Positions 1-6,304 are shown, counted from the first letter of the stretch. The stretch: 8,883 nt of DNA from Bacteroidota bacterium (GCA_023440945.1 JAEZRL010000293.1:1-8883); one strand, 5' to 3'. A program made the numbers and translations. The notes: a model not told the origin generated them from the sequence alone.

Positions 1-22
1 GCCTCCGGTTAATGCCGCAGGC
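1..22 (-). terminator. Candidate terminator hairpin after the MerC-like gene
   Basis: The arms at 1-8 (GCCTCCGG) and 15-22 (CCGCAGGC) are complementary at seven of eight positions, with a single C-C mismatch, around a six-base loop. The hairpin begins 7 bases beyond the stop codon of the minus-strand MerC-like gene, as an intrinsic terminator would. Any T-tract in that direction lies outside the window, so the terminator call is an inference from position and stem only. Confidence 0.45.
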
Positions 23-29
23 TGTTTGA

Positions 30-422
30 TTAATGCGAACAATCAGTAGCGTGACAATGATTTGCTTCTTTGCAAAAACGGTAATTTATATAATGCGCCG
101 TAACAATAAACAGAACTGCGGGAGCAAGAAAATACAAATGCCATTCATGCCATATTTGTTTGGCAAAAAGAAAAGCGACACCTGTTGTAAAAAACAGCAA
201 AGGCAGGCCGCGGTGATGATGCCTTTTCCATCCATGATATAACGAAACCGATCCTATTATAAACGCAGCAGCGATCATCGCATACTCAAAGAAATTATTA
301 TTCAAAACCTCCACACCGAAAATCGGAAGGCTTGTAAGCACGAGTGGCAACAAAGCACAATGAATGGCGCAGGCTACAGAAGCAGTTATTCCGAGAGTAT
401 CCCAGTTTATCTTCCAGTTCAT
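30..422 (-). CDS. MerC-domain small membrane protein, probable metal-related role
   Basis: This 130-residue protein is recognised as the MerC-like family common in Bacteroidota. Residues 18-22 are C-A-I-H-C at the end of the amphipathic N-terminus, matching the paired metal-binding cysteines of MerC. About four hydrophobic segments follow (roughly 12-36, 47-63, 73-89 and 97-113). Two His-rich cytoplasmic or loop patches (H63, then H68-H70) precede a Cys/His-rich tail with C117, C123 and C128 and H122, H124 and H130. MerC proteins of mer operons import Hg(II), but no other mer genes are present here. The neighbouring Fur-family gene makes zinc or another transition metal a likelier ligand (inference). 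The gene diverges from the SCO/Fur pair and shares with it the perfect palindrome at 452-470. The ATG at 422 is used because it opens directly into the conserved N-terminus. Family call is fairly sure; substrate is unknown. Confidence 0.8.
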   Translation of the reverse strand: MNWKINWDTLGITASVACAIHCALLPLVLTSLPIFGVEVLNNNFFEYAMIAAAFIIGSVSLYHGWKRHHHRGLPLLFFTTGVAFLFAKQIWHEWHLYFLAPAVLFIVTAHYINYRFCKEANHCHATDCSH

Positions 423-426
423 TCTG

Positions 427-458
427 CAAATTTAGGAAGCGAAACTATAAGTTTGCAA
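427..458 (-). promoter_or_regulatory. Candidate promoter of the MerC-like gene
   Basis: On the minus strand TAAATTTG (434-427) matches the Bacteroidota -7 element TAnnTTTG exactly, and a TTG (458-456) lies 21 bases upstream as a possible -33 element. The -33 part falls inside the palindrome 452-470, so a bound repressor would cover it. The -7 box ends only 4 bases before the ATG, which would give an almost or completely leaderless mRNA. AT-rich sequence makes chance matches possible. Confidence 0.35.
448..455 (+). promoter_or_regulatory. Candidate -7 box for the SCO/Fur transcript
   Basis: TAAGTTTG is an exact match to TAnnTTTG. No good TTTG lies at the expected distance upstream; only CTG at 424-426 is there, 21 bases away. 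Transcription would begin near 460-463, inside the palindrome, and leave a leader of about 70 bases before the ATG at 531. The overlap with the operator fits repression by steric hindrance. Confidence 0.3.
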
Positions 459-470
459 CATTGTTGCAAA
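452..470. promoter_or_regulatory. Perfect 9-1-9 inverted repeat, probable Fur/Zur-family operator
   Basis: TTTGCAACA at 452-460, a single central T at 461 and TGTTGCAAA at 462-470 form an uninterrupted inverted repeat with nine perfect base pairs per arm. Fur-family dimers classically recognise 19-bp 9-1-9 inverted repeats, and a Fur-family gene is the second gene of the plus-strand transcript beginning here. The site lies between divergent genes and overlaps promoter-like boxes for both. Binding by the regulator at 1196-1612 is an inference. The repeat itself is directly visible. Confidence 0.7.
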
Positions 471-530
471 ATAAAAGTTAAGCGTTTGTCAATATCTGTA
501 AAAGCTCTTTAGGTGACGTACCTTTACATC

Positions 531-1190
531 ATGTTCAGGAAAAAAGTTTTCGTTTATGTGGCATTCTTTTTTGTGCTTATTGTTGCGTACCTGTTCTTTG
601 TTTTCGCCGGCACGGATAATTGGAAAACAAGGTCTGCTGTATTGAGTACGGTTGAACCGTTTATTTTCACTAATGAAGATGGCCAGACTTTCACCAATAA
701 CAACATGGCCGGCAAGGTTTGCGTGGTAAACTACTTTTTCACTACGTGTAAGGGCATTTGCCCACGTATGAATAACAACATGAAAAAAGTGTATGAACAT
801 TACAAGGATACTCCCGGTTTTATGATTGTTTCCCTCACCTCTGATCCTGAAACAGATTCACCACAAAAACTAAAACAATACGCTGACTCTTTACAGGTAG
901 ATACGCAAAAATGGGTGTTTCTAACAGGCAGAAAAGATAGTCTTTACAATGCGGCAAGAAGGAGTTTTATGCTTGATGATCCGCATAACAGTGTTATTGA
1001 TATAAAAGACCAGTTTTTACATACCCAGTTCTGGGCTTTGGTTGATAAGAATGGAAAAGTGCGTGGACAAATTTATGACGGGCTGAAAGAAGAGGATATA
1101 AAAAAACTGGAAAACGATATACAAGATCTATTGGATGAAAAGGTTAGCAACAGCAGGTTTGTAAATAGTTTGTTCACCAATAATCCTTAA
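531..1190 (+). CDS. SCO1/SenC family copper-chaperone-like thioredoxin-fold protein
   Basis: This 219-residue protein starts with a short basic segment and one hydrophobic helix (about residues 6-26), so it is anchored with its soluble domain in the periplasm. The domain has the SCO signature: C73-K-G-I-C77 followed by PRM, in the place of the thioredoxin active site, and H164 (FLHTQFW) as the third copper ligand. It also has the usual SLTSDPETDSP segment at 101-111. SCO proteins deliver copper to the CuA site of cytochrome c oxidase or act as thiol reductases; which applies here cannot be told. A GTG at 513 in frame could add six residues, but the ATG at 531 places the basic residues just ahead of the helix and is preferred. 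The gene is 5 bp upstream of a Fur-family gene and probably cotranscribed with it, which hints at metal-responsive expression. Confidence 0.85.
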   Translation: MFRKKVFVYVAFFFVLIVAYLFFVFAGTDNWKTRSAVLSTVEPFIFTNEDGQTFTNNNMAGKVCVVNYFFTTCKGICPRMNNNMKKVYEHYKDTPGFMIVSLTSDPETDSPQKLKQYADSLQVDTQKWVFLTGRKDSLYNAARRSFMLDDPHNSVIDIKDQFLHTQFWALVDKNGKVRGQIYDGLKEEDIKKLENDIQDLLDEKVSNSRFVNSLFTNNP

Positions 1191-1195
1191 GAATT

Positions 1196-1612
1196 ATGAC
1201 CTCGACTATTGACGATATACTCCGGAAAAACCAGCTTAGTGTTACAGGAAGCAGAAAAAAAATACTCGAGTTATTCCAGCAAAGCGACGGTGCGCTTGCT
1301 CATGCAGATATTGAAAAACAAACACATGAAGAATTTGACCGTGTAACAATTTACCGCACCCTGCAAACCTTTGTTGAAAAAGGTATTATTCATCCTATTC
1401 CTACTGCAGATAATTCTGTTCGTTATGCCTTGTGTAAAGAAGAATGCAGTGAAGGACATCATCACGATGACCATGTGCATTTTATCTGCGATGATTGCGG
1501 TACTACTTATTGCTTAGAACACGTTGCTATTCCTGAAGTGCATCTGCCCAATGGTTTTGTATTGAAGCAAACCGAAGTTTTGGTAAGCGGAAAATGCAAC
1601 CGCTGTAATTAA
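1196..1612 (+). CDS. Fur/Zur-family metal-dependent transcriptional repressor
   Basis: This 138-residue protein has the length and order of the Fur family. An N-terminal winged helix (about 1-80) contains the recognition-helix motif V-T-I-Y-R-T-L at 50-56. A dimerisation domain carries the His-rich stretch HHHDDHVHF (88-96) and two CxxC pairs, C98/C101 and C134/C137, which form the structural zinc site in many family members. C80, C84, C106 and H109 are further possible ligands. The family represses metal-uptake or stress genes when loaded with Fe, Zn, Mn or peroxide-sensing metal. The divergent MerC-like neighbour suggests a Zur-like role, but the metal cannot be assigned from sequence. Being 5 bp behind the SCO gene and under the 452-470 palindrome, it is probably autoregulated. 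No intrinsic terminator is evident after its stop. Confidence 0.9.
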   Translation: MTSTIDDILRKNQLSVTGSRKKILELFQQSDGALAHADIEKQTHEEFDRVTIYRTLQTFVEKGIIHPIPTADNSVRYALCKEECSEGHHHDDHVHFICDDCGTTYCLEHVAIPEVHLPNGFVLKQTEVLVSGKCNRCN

Positions 1613-1634
1613 GTCTTTTTATCCCTTATCATTT

Positions 1635-1665
1635 TTTGCTGCTTATATAATCCTCAGTAGTTTTG
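1635..1665 (+). promoter_or_regulatory. Consensus Bacteroidota promoter upstream of the nitrilase gene
   Basis: TTTG at 1635-1638, a 19-base spacer and TAGTTTTG at 1658-1665 fit the Bacteroidota TTTG / TAnnTTTG consensus at its normal spacing. It is the best promoter match in the window. The -7 element ends 3 bases before the ATG at 1669, so the transcript would start at or next to the start codon. Confidence 0.5.
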
Positions 1666-1668
1666 AGC

Positions 1669-2466
1669 ATGTCCTCTCTTACCTGTACATTGATACAAAC
1701 ACCTTTGCATTGGGAAAATAAGCAGGCCAACATCTCGATGTTTGAGGAGAAGATTAATAATCTTCACGAAAAAACAGAAGTTGTTATTCTTCCGGAAATG
1801 TTCAGCACCGGCTTTAGTATGAAACCCAAAATATTTGCTGAGACAATGCAGGATGAAACAGTCTCCTGGATGAAACGTATCGCTTCTCAAAAGAAGGTCA
1901 TCCTCACTGGCAGCGTTATGATCAAAGAAAACGGAAATTATTATAATCGTCTTATCTGGATGCTTCCCAATGGAAATTATGGCTGTTATGATAAACGTCA
2001 TTTGTTTGCTTATGGTAAAGAAGATGAACATTATAAGCCCGGTGATAAACGTTTGATCGCTTCCGTAAAAGGATGGAAAATAAACCTGCAGGTTTGTTAT
2101 GATCTGCGTTTTCCGGTTTGGGCAAGACAATCTCCAGCTTCTTCAAATGAACCGGAATATGATCTGCTTATCTATGTAGCCAACTGGCCCGAAAGAAGAA
2201 ATGTTGCATGGAAAACTTTATTGCAGGCAAGAGCGATAGAAAATCAATGTTATGTGATAGGCGTAAACCGTATTGGGAATGATGGCAATAATATTTATCA
2301 CAGCGGCGACAGCATGGTAATTGATCCGTTGGGTGAAATCTTATATCATAACGAACATAAGGAAGAAGCCTTCACCATCACTTTACAAAAAGAGTGGTTA
2401 ACAGAAGTAAGAAATAAATTTCCTTTCTGGAGAGACGCTGATAAATTTGTCATCACTCATGAATAA
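1669..2466 (+). CDS. Nitrilase-superfamily amidohydrolase, omega-amidase (YafV) type
   Basis: This 265-residue cytoplasmic enzyme has the full nitrilase catalytic triad in family context: Glu43 (LPEMFSTGFSM), Lys109 (YDKRHLF) and Cys143 (VCYDLRFPVWAR). These motif contexts are those of E. coli YafV and eukaryotic Nit2. Those enzymes hydrolyse 2-oxoglutaramate and 2-oxosuccinamate, the products of glutamine or asparagine transamination, to the dicarboxylate and ammonia, for instance in methionine salvage. The length is normal. The ATG at 1669 is chosen over an in-frame TTG at 1663 because family N-termini begin at the first beta strand (LTCTLIQTPLHW). Its last eight bases overlap the start of nagA, so the two are cotranscribed. 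Substrate specificity is by family analogy. Confidence 0.88.
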   Translation: MSSLTCTLIQTPLHWENKQANISMFEEKINNLHEKTEVVILPEMFSTGFSMKPKIFAETMQDETVSWMKRIASQKKVILTGSVMIKENGNYYNRLIWMLPNGNYGCYDKRHLFAYGKEDEHYKPGDKRLIASVKGWKINLQVCYDLRFPVWARQSPASSNEPEYDLLIYVANWPERRNVAWKTLLQARAIENQCYVIGVNRIGNDGNNIYHSGDSMVIDPLGEILYHNEHKEEAFTITLQKEWLTEVRNKFPFWRDADKFVITHE

Positions 2467-3562
2467 ACGAATTGCTTATAAAGCTGATAATATTTATACA
2501 GGCACAAGTGTTTTACGTCATCACGCTGTGGTAACGGAAGATGGAATTATCGAAGCTGTTATTCCTTCTATCACTTTAGACCCAGATGTTGAAGTAAAAG
2601 ATTATGGCGATGCGATTATTGCTCCTCCTTTCATTGATCTTCAGCTTTATGGTGCTTTTGGAAGATTACTTGCTGTTTATCCCGATGCCTTTACTGTGAG
2701 TGAGATTTACCGCTATGCAAAAGAAGGCGGTGCTGCTTATTGTATGCCTACTGTTGCCACGAATACCTATGAGGTTATTTTTCCTTGTATTGATGCCATA
2801 AGAGATTACTGGAAGCAGGGCGGCAAAGGCGTTTTGGGTTTACATGTTGAAGGCCCATGGATAAGCAAAATAAGAAGAGGTGCACACAATCCCGACTGGA
2901 TATTTTCTCCTTCTATTGAGCAGGCAAAAGAATTATTGGAATATGGTAAAGATGTAATAAAGATCATCACATTGGCGCCGGAAGAAGTATCACAGGAAGC
3001 AATAGAATTGATTCGTTCCTATAACATTACCATCTCTGCTGGTCATAGCAATGCTACTTATCAACAAGCGACGGATAGCTTTAATAACGGCATTGAAGCG
3101 GTAACCCATTTATTTAATGCAATGAGTCCTTTGCACCATCGTGAACCCGGACTTGTTGGCGCTTCAATGGATCATCCCGTTGTTAGGGCAAGTGTTATTC
3201 CGGATGGTTATCATGTAGATTTTGCGGCGGTAAGAATCGCCAAAAAAATTATGGGTGATAGGTTATTTGTTATTACTGATGCAGTTACCGAAACAACACA
3301 AGGTTATTACCCGCATACATTTGATGGGGATAAATATGTTTCGAATGGAATTCTCAGTGGTTCAGCATTGCAGCTTAATAAAGCCGTAAAAAATTTAGTG
3401 GAGAAAGTAGGCATAAAGCTGGAAGAAGCATTGCGCATGTGCAGCCTTTATCCCGCAAGAGTGATAAAAAAAAGCGATGAGATCGCCTTGTTAAAAAAAG
3501 ATTTCCCTGCACAGTTGGTTATACTCGATAATGATATGAATGTGATTGAAGTTGTTGATTAA
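2459..3562 (+). CDS. nagA: N-acetylglucosamine-6-phosphate deacetylase
   Basis: This 367-residue amidohydrolase removes acetate from GlcNAc-6-phosphate to give glucosamine-6-phosphate, in the cytoplasm, feeding amino-sugar catabolism and cell-wall recycling. Residues expected from E. coli NagA fall at nearly identical positions: metal ligands Glu131 (HVEGPW), His196 (SAGHSNAT) and His217 (THLFNAM), catalytic Asp274 (ITDAV), and the HHREPG loop at 226-231. The first barrel strand reads PFIDLQLYGAFG (57-68), with Gln where HxH amidohydrolases have His, as in single-metal NagA enzymes. LSGSALQLNKAV (299-310) is the usual C-terminal signature. The start at 2459 overlaps the nitrilase stop by eight bases, suggesting translational coupling. 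No nagB or sugar transporter is adjacent. A longer in-frame start (TTG, 2447) is less likely. Confidence 0.9.
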   Translation: MNKRIAYKADNIYTGTSVLRHHAVVTEDGIIEAVIPSITLDPDVEVKDYGDAIIAPPFIDLQLYGAFGRLLAVYPDAFTVSEIYRYAKEGGAAYCMPTVATNTYEVIFPCIDAIRDYWKQGGKGVLGLHVEGPWISKIRRGAHNPDWIFSPSIEQAKELLEYGKDVIKIITLAPEEVSQEAIELIRSYNITISAGHSNATYQQATDSFNNGIEAVTHLFNAMSPLHHREPGLVGASMDHPVVRASVIPDGYHVDFAAVRIAKKIMGDRLFVITDAVTETTQGYYPHTFDGDKYVSNGILSGSALQLNKAVKNLVEKVGIKLEEALRMCSLYPARVIKKSDEIALLKKDFPAQLVILDNDMNVIEVVD

Positions 3563-3608
3563 AAGAATACTTTTTATACTTTTCTTGATGCCACTATTTA
3601 TGCAGATG

Positions 3609-3664
3609 AAGTGATTGCGACGCAAGGGACGATGCTATAAAATGCCGCTGCTGGTATCATAAAA
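3609..3664 (+). repeat. Possible degenerate intergenic repeat, copy 1
   Basis: Within the 245-base gap between nagA and prfA lies a GC-richer patch containing GTGATTGCGACGCAAGG, then GACGATGCTA, and ending in TCATAAAA. It resembles the minus strand of 4941-4895 over a core of about 20 bases (GACgCAA..CGATgcTA against GACaCAA..CGATagTA). Both end in TCATAAAA. The similarity is imperfect and could be chance. The rest of the gap is AT-rich with no gene and no clear terminator. Confidence 0.25.
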
Positions 3665-3747
3665 ACACGTACTCAATAAGCTTTTATATCCTTAAACAAT
3701 AACAAAATCTAACATTTAAACGATTAAAAGATGCACTTGAAATCGCT

Positions 3748-3755
3748 TAATTTTG
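3748..3755 (+). promoter_or_regulatory. Candidate -7 promoter box for prfA
   Basis: TAATTTTG matches TAnnTTTG exactly and lies 52 bases ahead of the prfA start. The -33 side is weak (TTA at 3724-3726, 21 bases upstream). The long gap after nagA and the presence of a box support an independent prfA transcript. Confidence 0.4.
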
Positions 3756-3807
3756 CGCACTTAAATGCAGTTTAGCAACAGGAAAAGCAACTGCAAAACA
3801 AAAAACT

Positions 3808-4875
3808 ATGTTAGAGCAATTAGAAGCAATAAAGGCACGTTTCGACCAGGTTGGGGTTGCGCTTACAAACCCTGAGATCATTAATAATCAAAAAGAGTTT
3901 GGTCGCCTGAGCAAAGAATATCGTGACCTTGAAAAAATAGTAAACCCTTATACAGAATATAAGCGAGTGCTGGATGACTACGACTTTAGCAAAGAAGCAT
4001 TGAATGGTGATGATGAAGATATGCGGGAACTTGCAAAAATGGAATTGCCTGAACTGGAAGTGAAGAAAGAAGAACTTGAAAAACATTTAACCCAACTGCT
4101 GATTCCAAAGGATCCGCAGGATGATAAAAATGCGGTTCTTGAAATTCGTGCAGGAACTGGTGGCGATGAGGCATCTTTATTTGCCGGTGATCTCCTCAAT
4201 ATGTACCTGCGTTATTGCGCTAAGAAAGGCTGGAAAACAAACATAGTTAGCGAAAGTGAAGGAACGGTTGGCGGTTATAAGGAAGTGATGGTGGAAGTGC
4301 AGGGCGAAGATGTTTATGGAACGCTCAAATTTGAAAGTGGTGTTCATCGTGTGCAACGTGTGCCTTCTACCGAAACACAGGGACGTGTTCATACTTCTGC
4401 AGCAACGGTGGCGGTTATGCCCGAAGCCGAAGAAATAGATTTTGAATTAAATCCCGCAGATGTAAAAATGGAAACAGCAAGAAGCGGTGGTGCCGGCGGG
4501 CAAAACGTTAACAAGGTGGAAACGAAAGTGATGTTAACACATATTCCAACGGGAACAGTGGTTGTTTGTCAAACAGAAAGAAGTCAGCTTGGCAACCGAG
4601 AAAAAGCGATGACGATGCTTCGTACAAAATTGTATGAAGAACAGGTGCGCAAGCAGGAAGATGAAATTTCCCGTCATAGAAAAACGTTGGTGAGTACCGG
4701 CGACAGAAGTGCAAAGATCCGCACTTACAACTGGCCGCAGGGCAGAGTTACGGATCATCGCATTGGAGTAACATCGTATAATCTCGATGCGGTTATCAAC
4801 GGCGATATAGATGAATTTATAGAAGCTTTGCAGGTAGCAGAAAATGCCGAGAAAATGGTTAAGCAGGATTCATAA
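3808..4875 (+). CDS. prfA: Peptide chain release factor 1 (RF1)
   Basis: This 355-residue cytoplasmic factor ends translation at UAA and UAG codons. Domain order is standard. A helical N-terminal domain covers about 1-105. The stop-codon-recognition domain carries the RF1 tripeptide of the P-x-T type, Pro186-Ser187-Thr188, within RVPSTETQGRVHTS. The peptidyl-hydrolysis loop SGGAGGQNVNK has GGQ at 230-232. P-x-T rather than SPF separates RF1 from RF2. Gln232 is the site that PrmC methylates in this family, but prmC is not adjacent. No frameshift site like that of RF2 is present, as expected. Length and the A-rich, SD-less leader are normal for the phylum. It appears to be transcribed alone. 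Confidence 0.97.
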   Translation: MLEQLEAIKARFDQVGVALTNPEIINNQKEFGRLSKEYRDLEKIVNPYTEYKRVLDDYDFSKEALNGDDEDMRELAKMELPELEVKKEELEKHLTQLLIPKDPQDDKNAVLEIRAGTGGDEASLFAGDLLNMYLRYCAKKGWKTNIVSESEGTVGGYKEVMVEVQGEDVYGTLKFESGVHRVQRVPSTETQGRVHTSAATVAVMPEAEEIDFELNPADVKMETARSGGAGGQNVNKVETKVMLTHIPTGTVVVCQTERSQLGNREKAMTMLRTKLYEEQVRKQEDEISRHRKTLVSTGDRSAKIRTYNWPQGRVTDHRIGVTSYNLDAVINGDIDEFIEALQVAENAEKMVKQDS

Positions 4876-4894
4876 TTCTTGTGCTGTAAGTTAA

Positions 4895-4941
4895 TTTTAT
4901 GAACGAGCCCCGATGCTACTATCGGCTTCGTTGTGTCACTC
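4895..4941 (-). repeat. Possible degenerate intergenic repeat, copy 2, with hairpin
   Basis: The gap after prfA holds an imperfect inverted repeat. AACGA (4902-4906) pairs with TCGTT (4928-4932), and CCGAT (4910-4914) pairs with ATCGG (4921-4925), around a six-base loop, with a small internal loop between the two stems. Read on the minus strand, the block resembles the patch at 3609-3664. It could also act as a terminator for prfA, although no immediate T-run follows (TTTTT occurs about 10 bases later). Repeat identity is tentative. Confidence 0.3.
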
Positions 4942-4987
4942 ATTTTTACGCTTTGTTATACATCTACATTTTTTGAAAAACAACTGA

Positions 4988-5896
4988 ATGATCATTCCTC
5001 CCGATTTAAAAAAAGGCGATGCCATAGGTGTTGTTTGTCCCTCTGGTTTTATGCCAATCGAAAAGATACAAACGTGTCTTGATGTTTTACAGCAATGGGG
5101 TTATCATTTAAAAATTGGTAAAACAGTTGGGCATCAGTTTCACTATTTTGCAGGGACGGATGAGGAACGTTTGAGTGATCTTCAAACCATGCTTGATGAT
5201 GGAGAAGTGAAAGCAATATTATGTGCGAGAGGTGGTTATGGTTTAAGCAGGATAATTGACAAAATTAATTTTACTACATTTCTTCAAAACCCAAAATGGA
5301 TAATCGGTTATAGCGATATAACTGTTTTGCATGCGCATCTTAATTCTGTTTTTCACGTTGCTTCTATTCATTCACCAATGGCATCTGCTTTTAATAATAA
5401 TGGTTATCAGAACGAATATGTTCAATCCTTGAAAAAAGTATTGCAGGGAGAATGTTATCAATATACATCTTCATCAAATCCTTTCAATAAAAAAGGCACT
5501 GCAACGGCAGAATTGATTGGTGGCAATCTGGCTCTGCTCGCACATTTAATTGGTTCTGTTTCTGACATTGATACCAATAATAAAATCCTTTTTATAGAAG
5601 ATATTGGTGAATACATTTATAATATTGACCGCATGATGTTGCAGTTGAAACATGCCGGTAAACTGGATAATTTAAGCGGCCTGATCGTGGGAAGTTTTAC
5701 TGATATGAAAGACACAACTATTCCTTTTGGGCAGACTATTTATGAATGTATTTACGATAAAGTAAAAGAATACAGTTATCCTGTTTGCTTCGATTTTCCG
5801 GTTGGTCATACTGATAAAAATTATGCACTAAAATGTGGTGTGCACCATTTGCTTTCTGTAGAAGAAGATACTGTTTCCTTGCAAGAGCTTTCGTAA
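4988..5896 (+). CDS. LD-carboxypeptidase, peptidase family S66 (LdcA-like)
   Basis: This 302-residue protein is recognised as family S66, whose LdcA members cleave the L,D bond between meso-diaminopimelate and D-alanine in murein tetrapeptides, a cytoplasmic step of peptidoglycan recycling. The Ser-Glu-His triad is in place: Ser109 in IIGYSDIT, Glu204 in LFIEDIGEY and His274 in PVGHTDKNYAL. The conserved CARGGYG lies at 79-85. No signal peptide is present; the protein begins directly with PPDLKKGDAIGVVCPSG, the usual family opening. S66 also includes microcin-C immunity proteins (MccF), so the substrate is not certain, but the housekeeping neighbours favour LdcA. No convincing promoter box was found in the 112-base gap upstream. 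The small acidic gene starts 45 bases downstream and may be cotranscribed. Confidence 0.88.
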   Translation: MIIPPDLKKGDAIGVVCPSGFMPIEKIQTCLDVLQQWGYHLKIGKTVGHQFHYFAGTDEERLSDLQTMLDDGEVKAILCARGGYGLSRIIDKINFTTFLQNPKWIIGYSDITVLHAHLNSVFHVASIHSPMASAFNNNGYQNEYVQSLKKVLQGECYQYTSSSNPFNKKGTATAELIGGNLALLAHLIGSVSDIDTNNKILFIEDIGEYIYNIDRMMLQLKHAGKLDNLSGLIVGSFTDMKDTTIPFGQTIYECIYDKVKEYSYPVCFDFPVGHTDKNYALKCGVHHLLSVEEDTVSLQELS

Positions 5897-5941
5897 CAAA
5901 TCTTCGGCATAGTATTTTCTTTTCGTTATAAAATGTTTCTT

Positions 5942-6280
5942 ATGCAAAACGCCGAAGAGAAATCGAACAACACAAATCCTATCAATCAGAAACACGAAGT
6001 GCAGAAAAGCAACGATCCGCGTATTGACCAGGATTTTGAAAACTTTCCACACGGTACTTCCAAGGAAAATATCATTAATCCAAAAAAAGACGCAGACTTT
6101 AAAACTGCTGACGCTGAGGATGTAAAAAGTAGAGATGACAATAAAGAGGATAATATTAATGAAATAGAATCCGATGGTTCCGGTGGCGCTTTTGAATCAA
6201 CCGAAGAAGTTGCGCATAATTATGGAAAAAATACTGATGTTGAAAAAAACAGGAACATGGAAGGTGCTGAAGATTATTAA
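5942..6280 (+). CDS. Small acidic, probably disordered protein of unknown function
   Basis: I cannot assign this 112-residue protein to a named family. It is highly hydrophilic: by my count 28 Asp/Glu against 14 Lys/Arg, 16 Asn, and no Leu, Cys or Trp at all. No membrane segment, signal peptide or catalytic motif is visible. This composition predicts intrinsic disorder. Two segments look less random: DPRIDQDFENFPHGTSKENI (25-44) and SDGSGGAFESTEEV (77-90). I have an impression of similar short proteins in Bacteroidota but cannot confirm it. An in-frame ATG at 5933 would add three residues (MFL); neither start has a ribosome-binding sequence, and 5942 is chosen because it begins the hydrophilic body. 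The absence of stops across an Asn/Asp-rich frame and the clean intergenic position support a real gene. It lies 45 bases after the LD-carboxypeptidase. Confidence 0.7.
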   Translation: MQNAEEKSNNTNPINQKHEVQKSNDPRIDQDFENFPHGTSKENIINPKKDADFKTADAEDVKSRDDNKEDNINEIESDGSGGAFESTEEVAHNYGKNTDVEKNRNMEGAEDY

Positions 6281-6304
6281 GGCTATTAATCGTAAAAAGT
6301 TTAA

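Noticed and set aside
30..422. A mercury-resistance (mer) operon
   Set aside because: Only the MerC-like domain is present. There is no MerR, MerT, MerP or MerA, and the adjacent regulator is Fur-family, not MerR-family.
513..530. GTG at 513 as the start of the SCO gene
   Set aside because: It would add six residues ahead of the basic N-terminus without a ribosome-binding sequence. The ATG at 531 gives a normal signal-anchor.
489..800. A 103-codon minus-strand open frame covering the start of the SCO gene
   Set aside because: It is antisense to the conserved SCO N-terminus and copper motif, has no recognisable domain, and would conflict with the divergent promoter layout.
1654..2130. A 158-codon open frame on the minus strand within the nitrilase gene
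   Set aside because: It lies entirely opposite a gene with intact catalytic motifs, its product resembles no family and is rich in Phe, Ile and His as expected from antisense of AT-rich coding sequence.
3563..3807. A small gene or structured RNA between nagA and prfA
   Set aside because: No frame of useful length with a plausible start exists, and no stable fold or riboswitch-like pattern was evident. Only a candidate -7 box and a possible degenerate repeat are visible.
3978..4199. Overlapping minus-strand open frames inside prfA, some over 60 codons
   Set aside because: Low-complexity Ser/Phe/His-rich translations antisense to the acidic, coiled-coil-like N-terminal domain of RF1. These are typical shadow frames.
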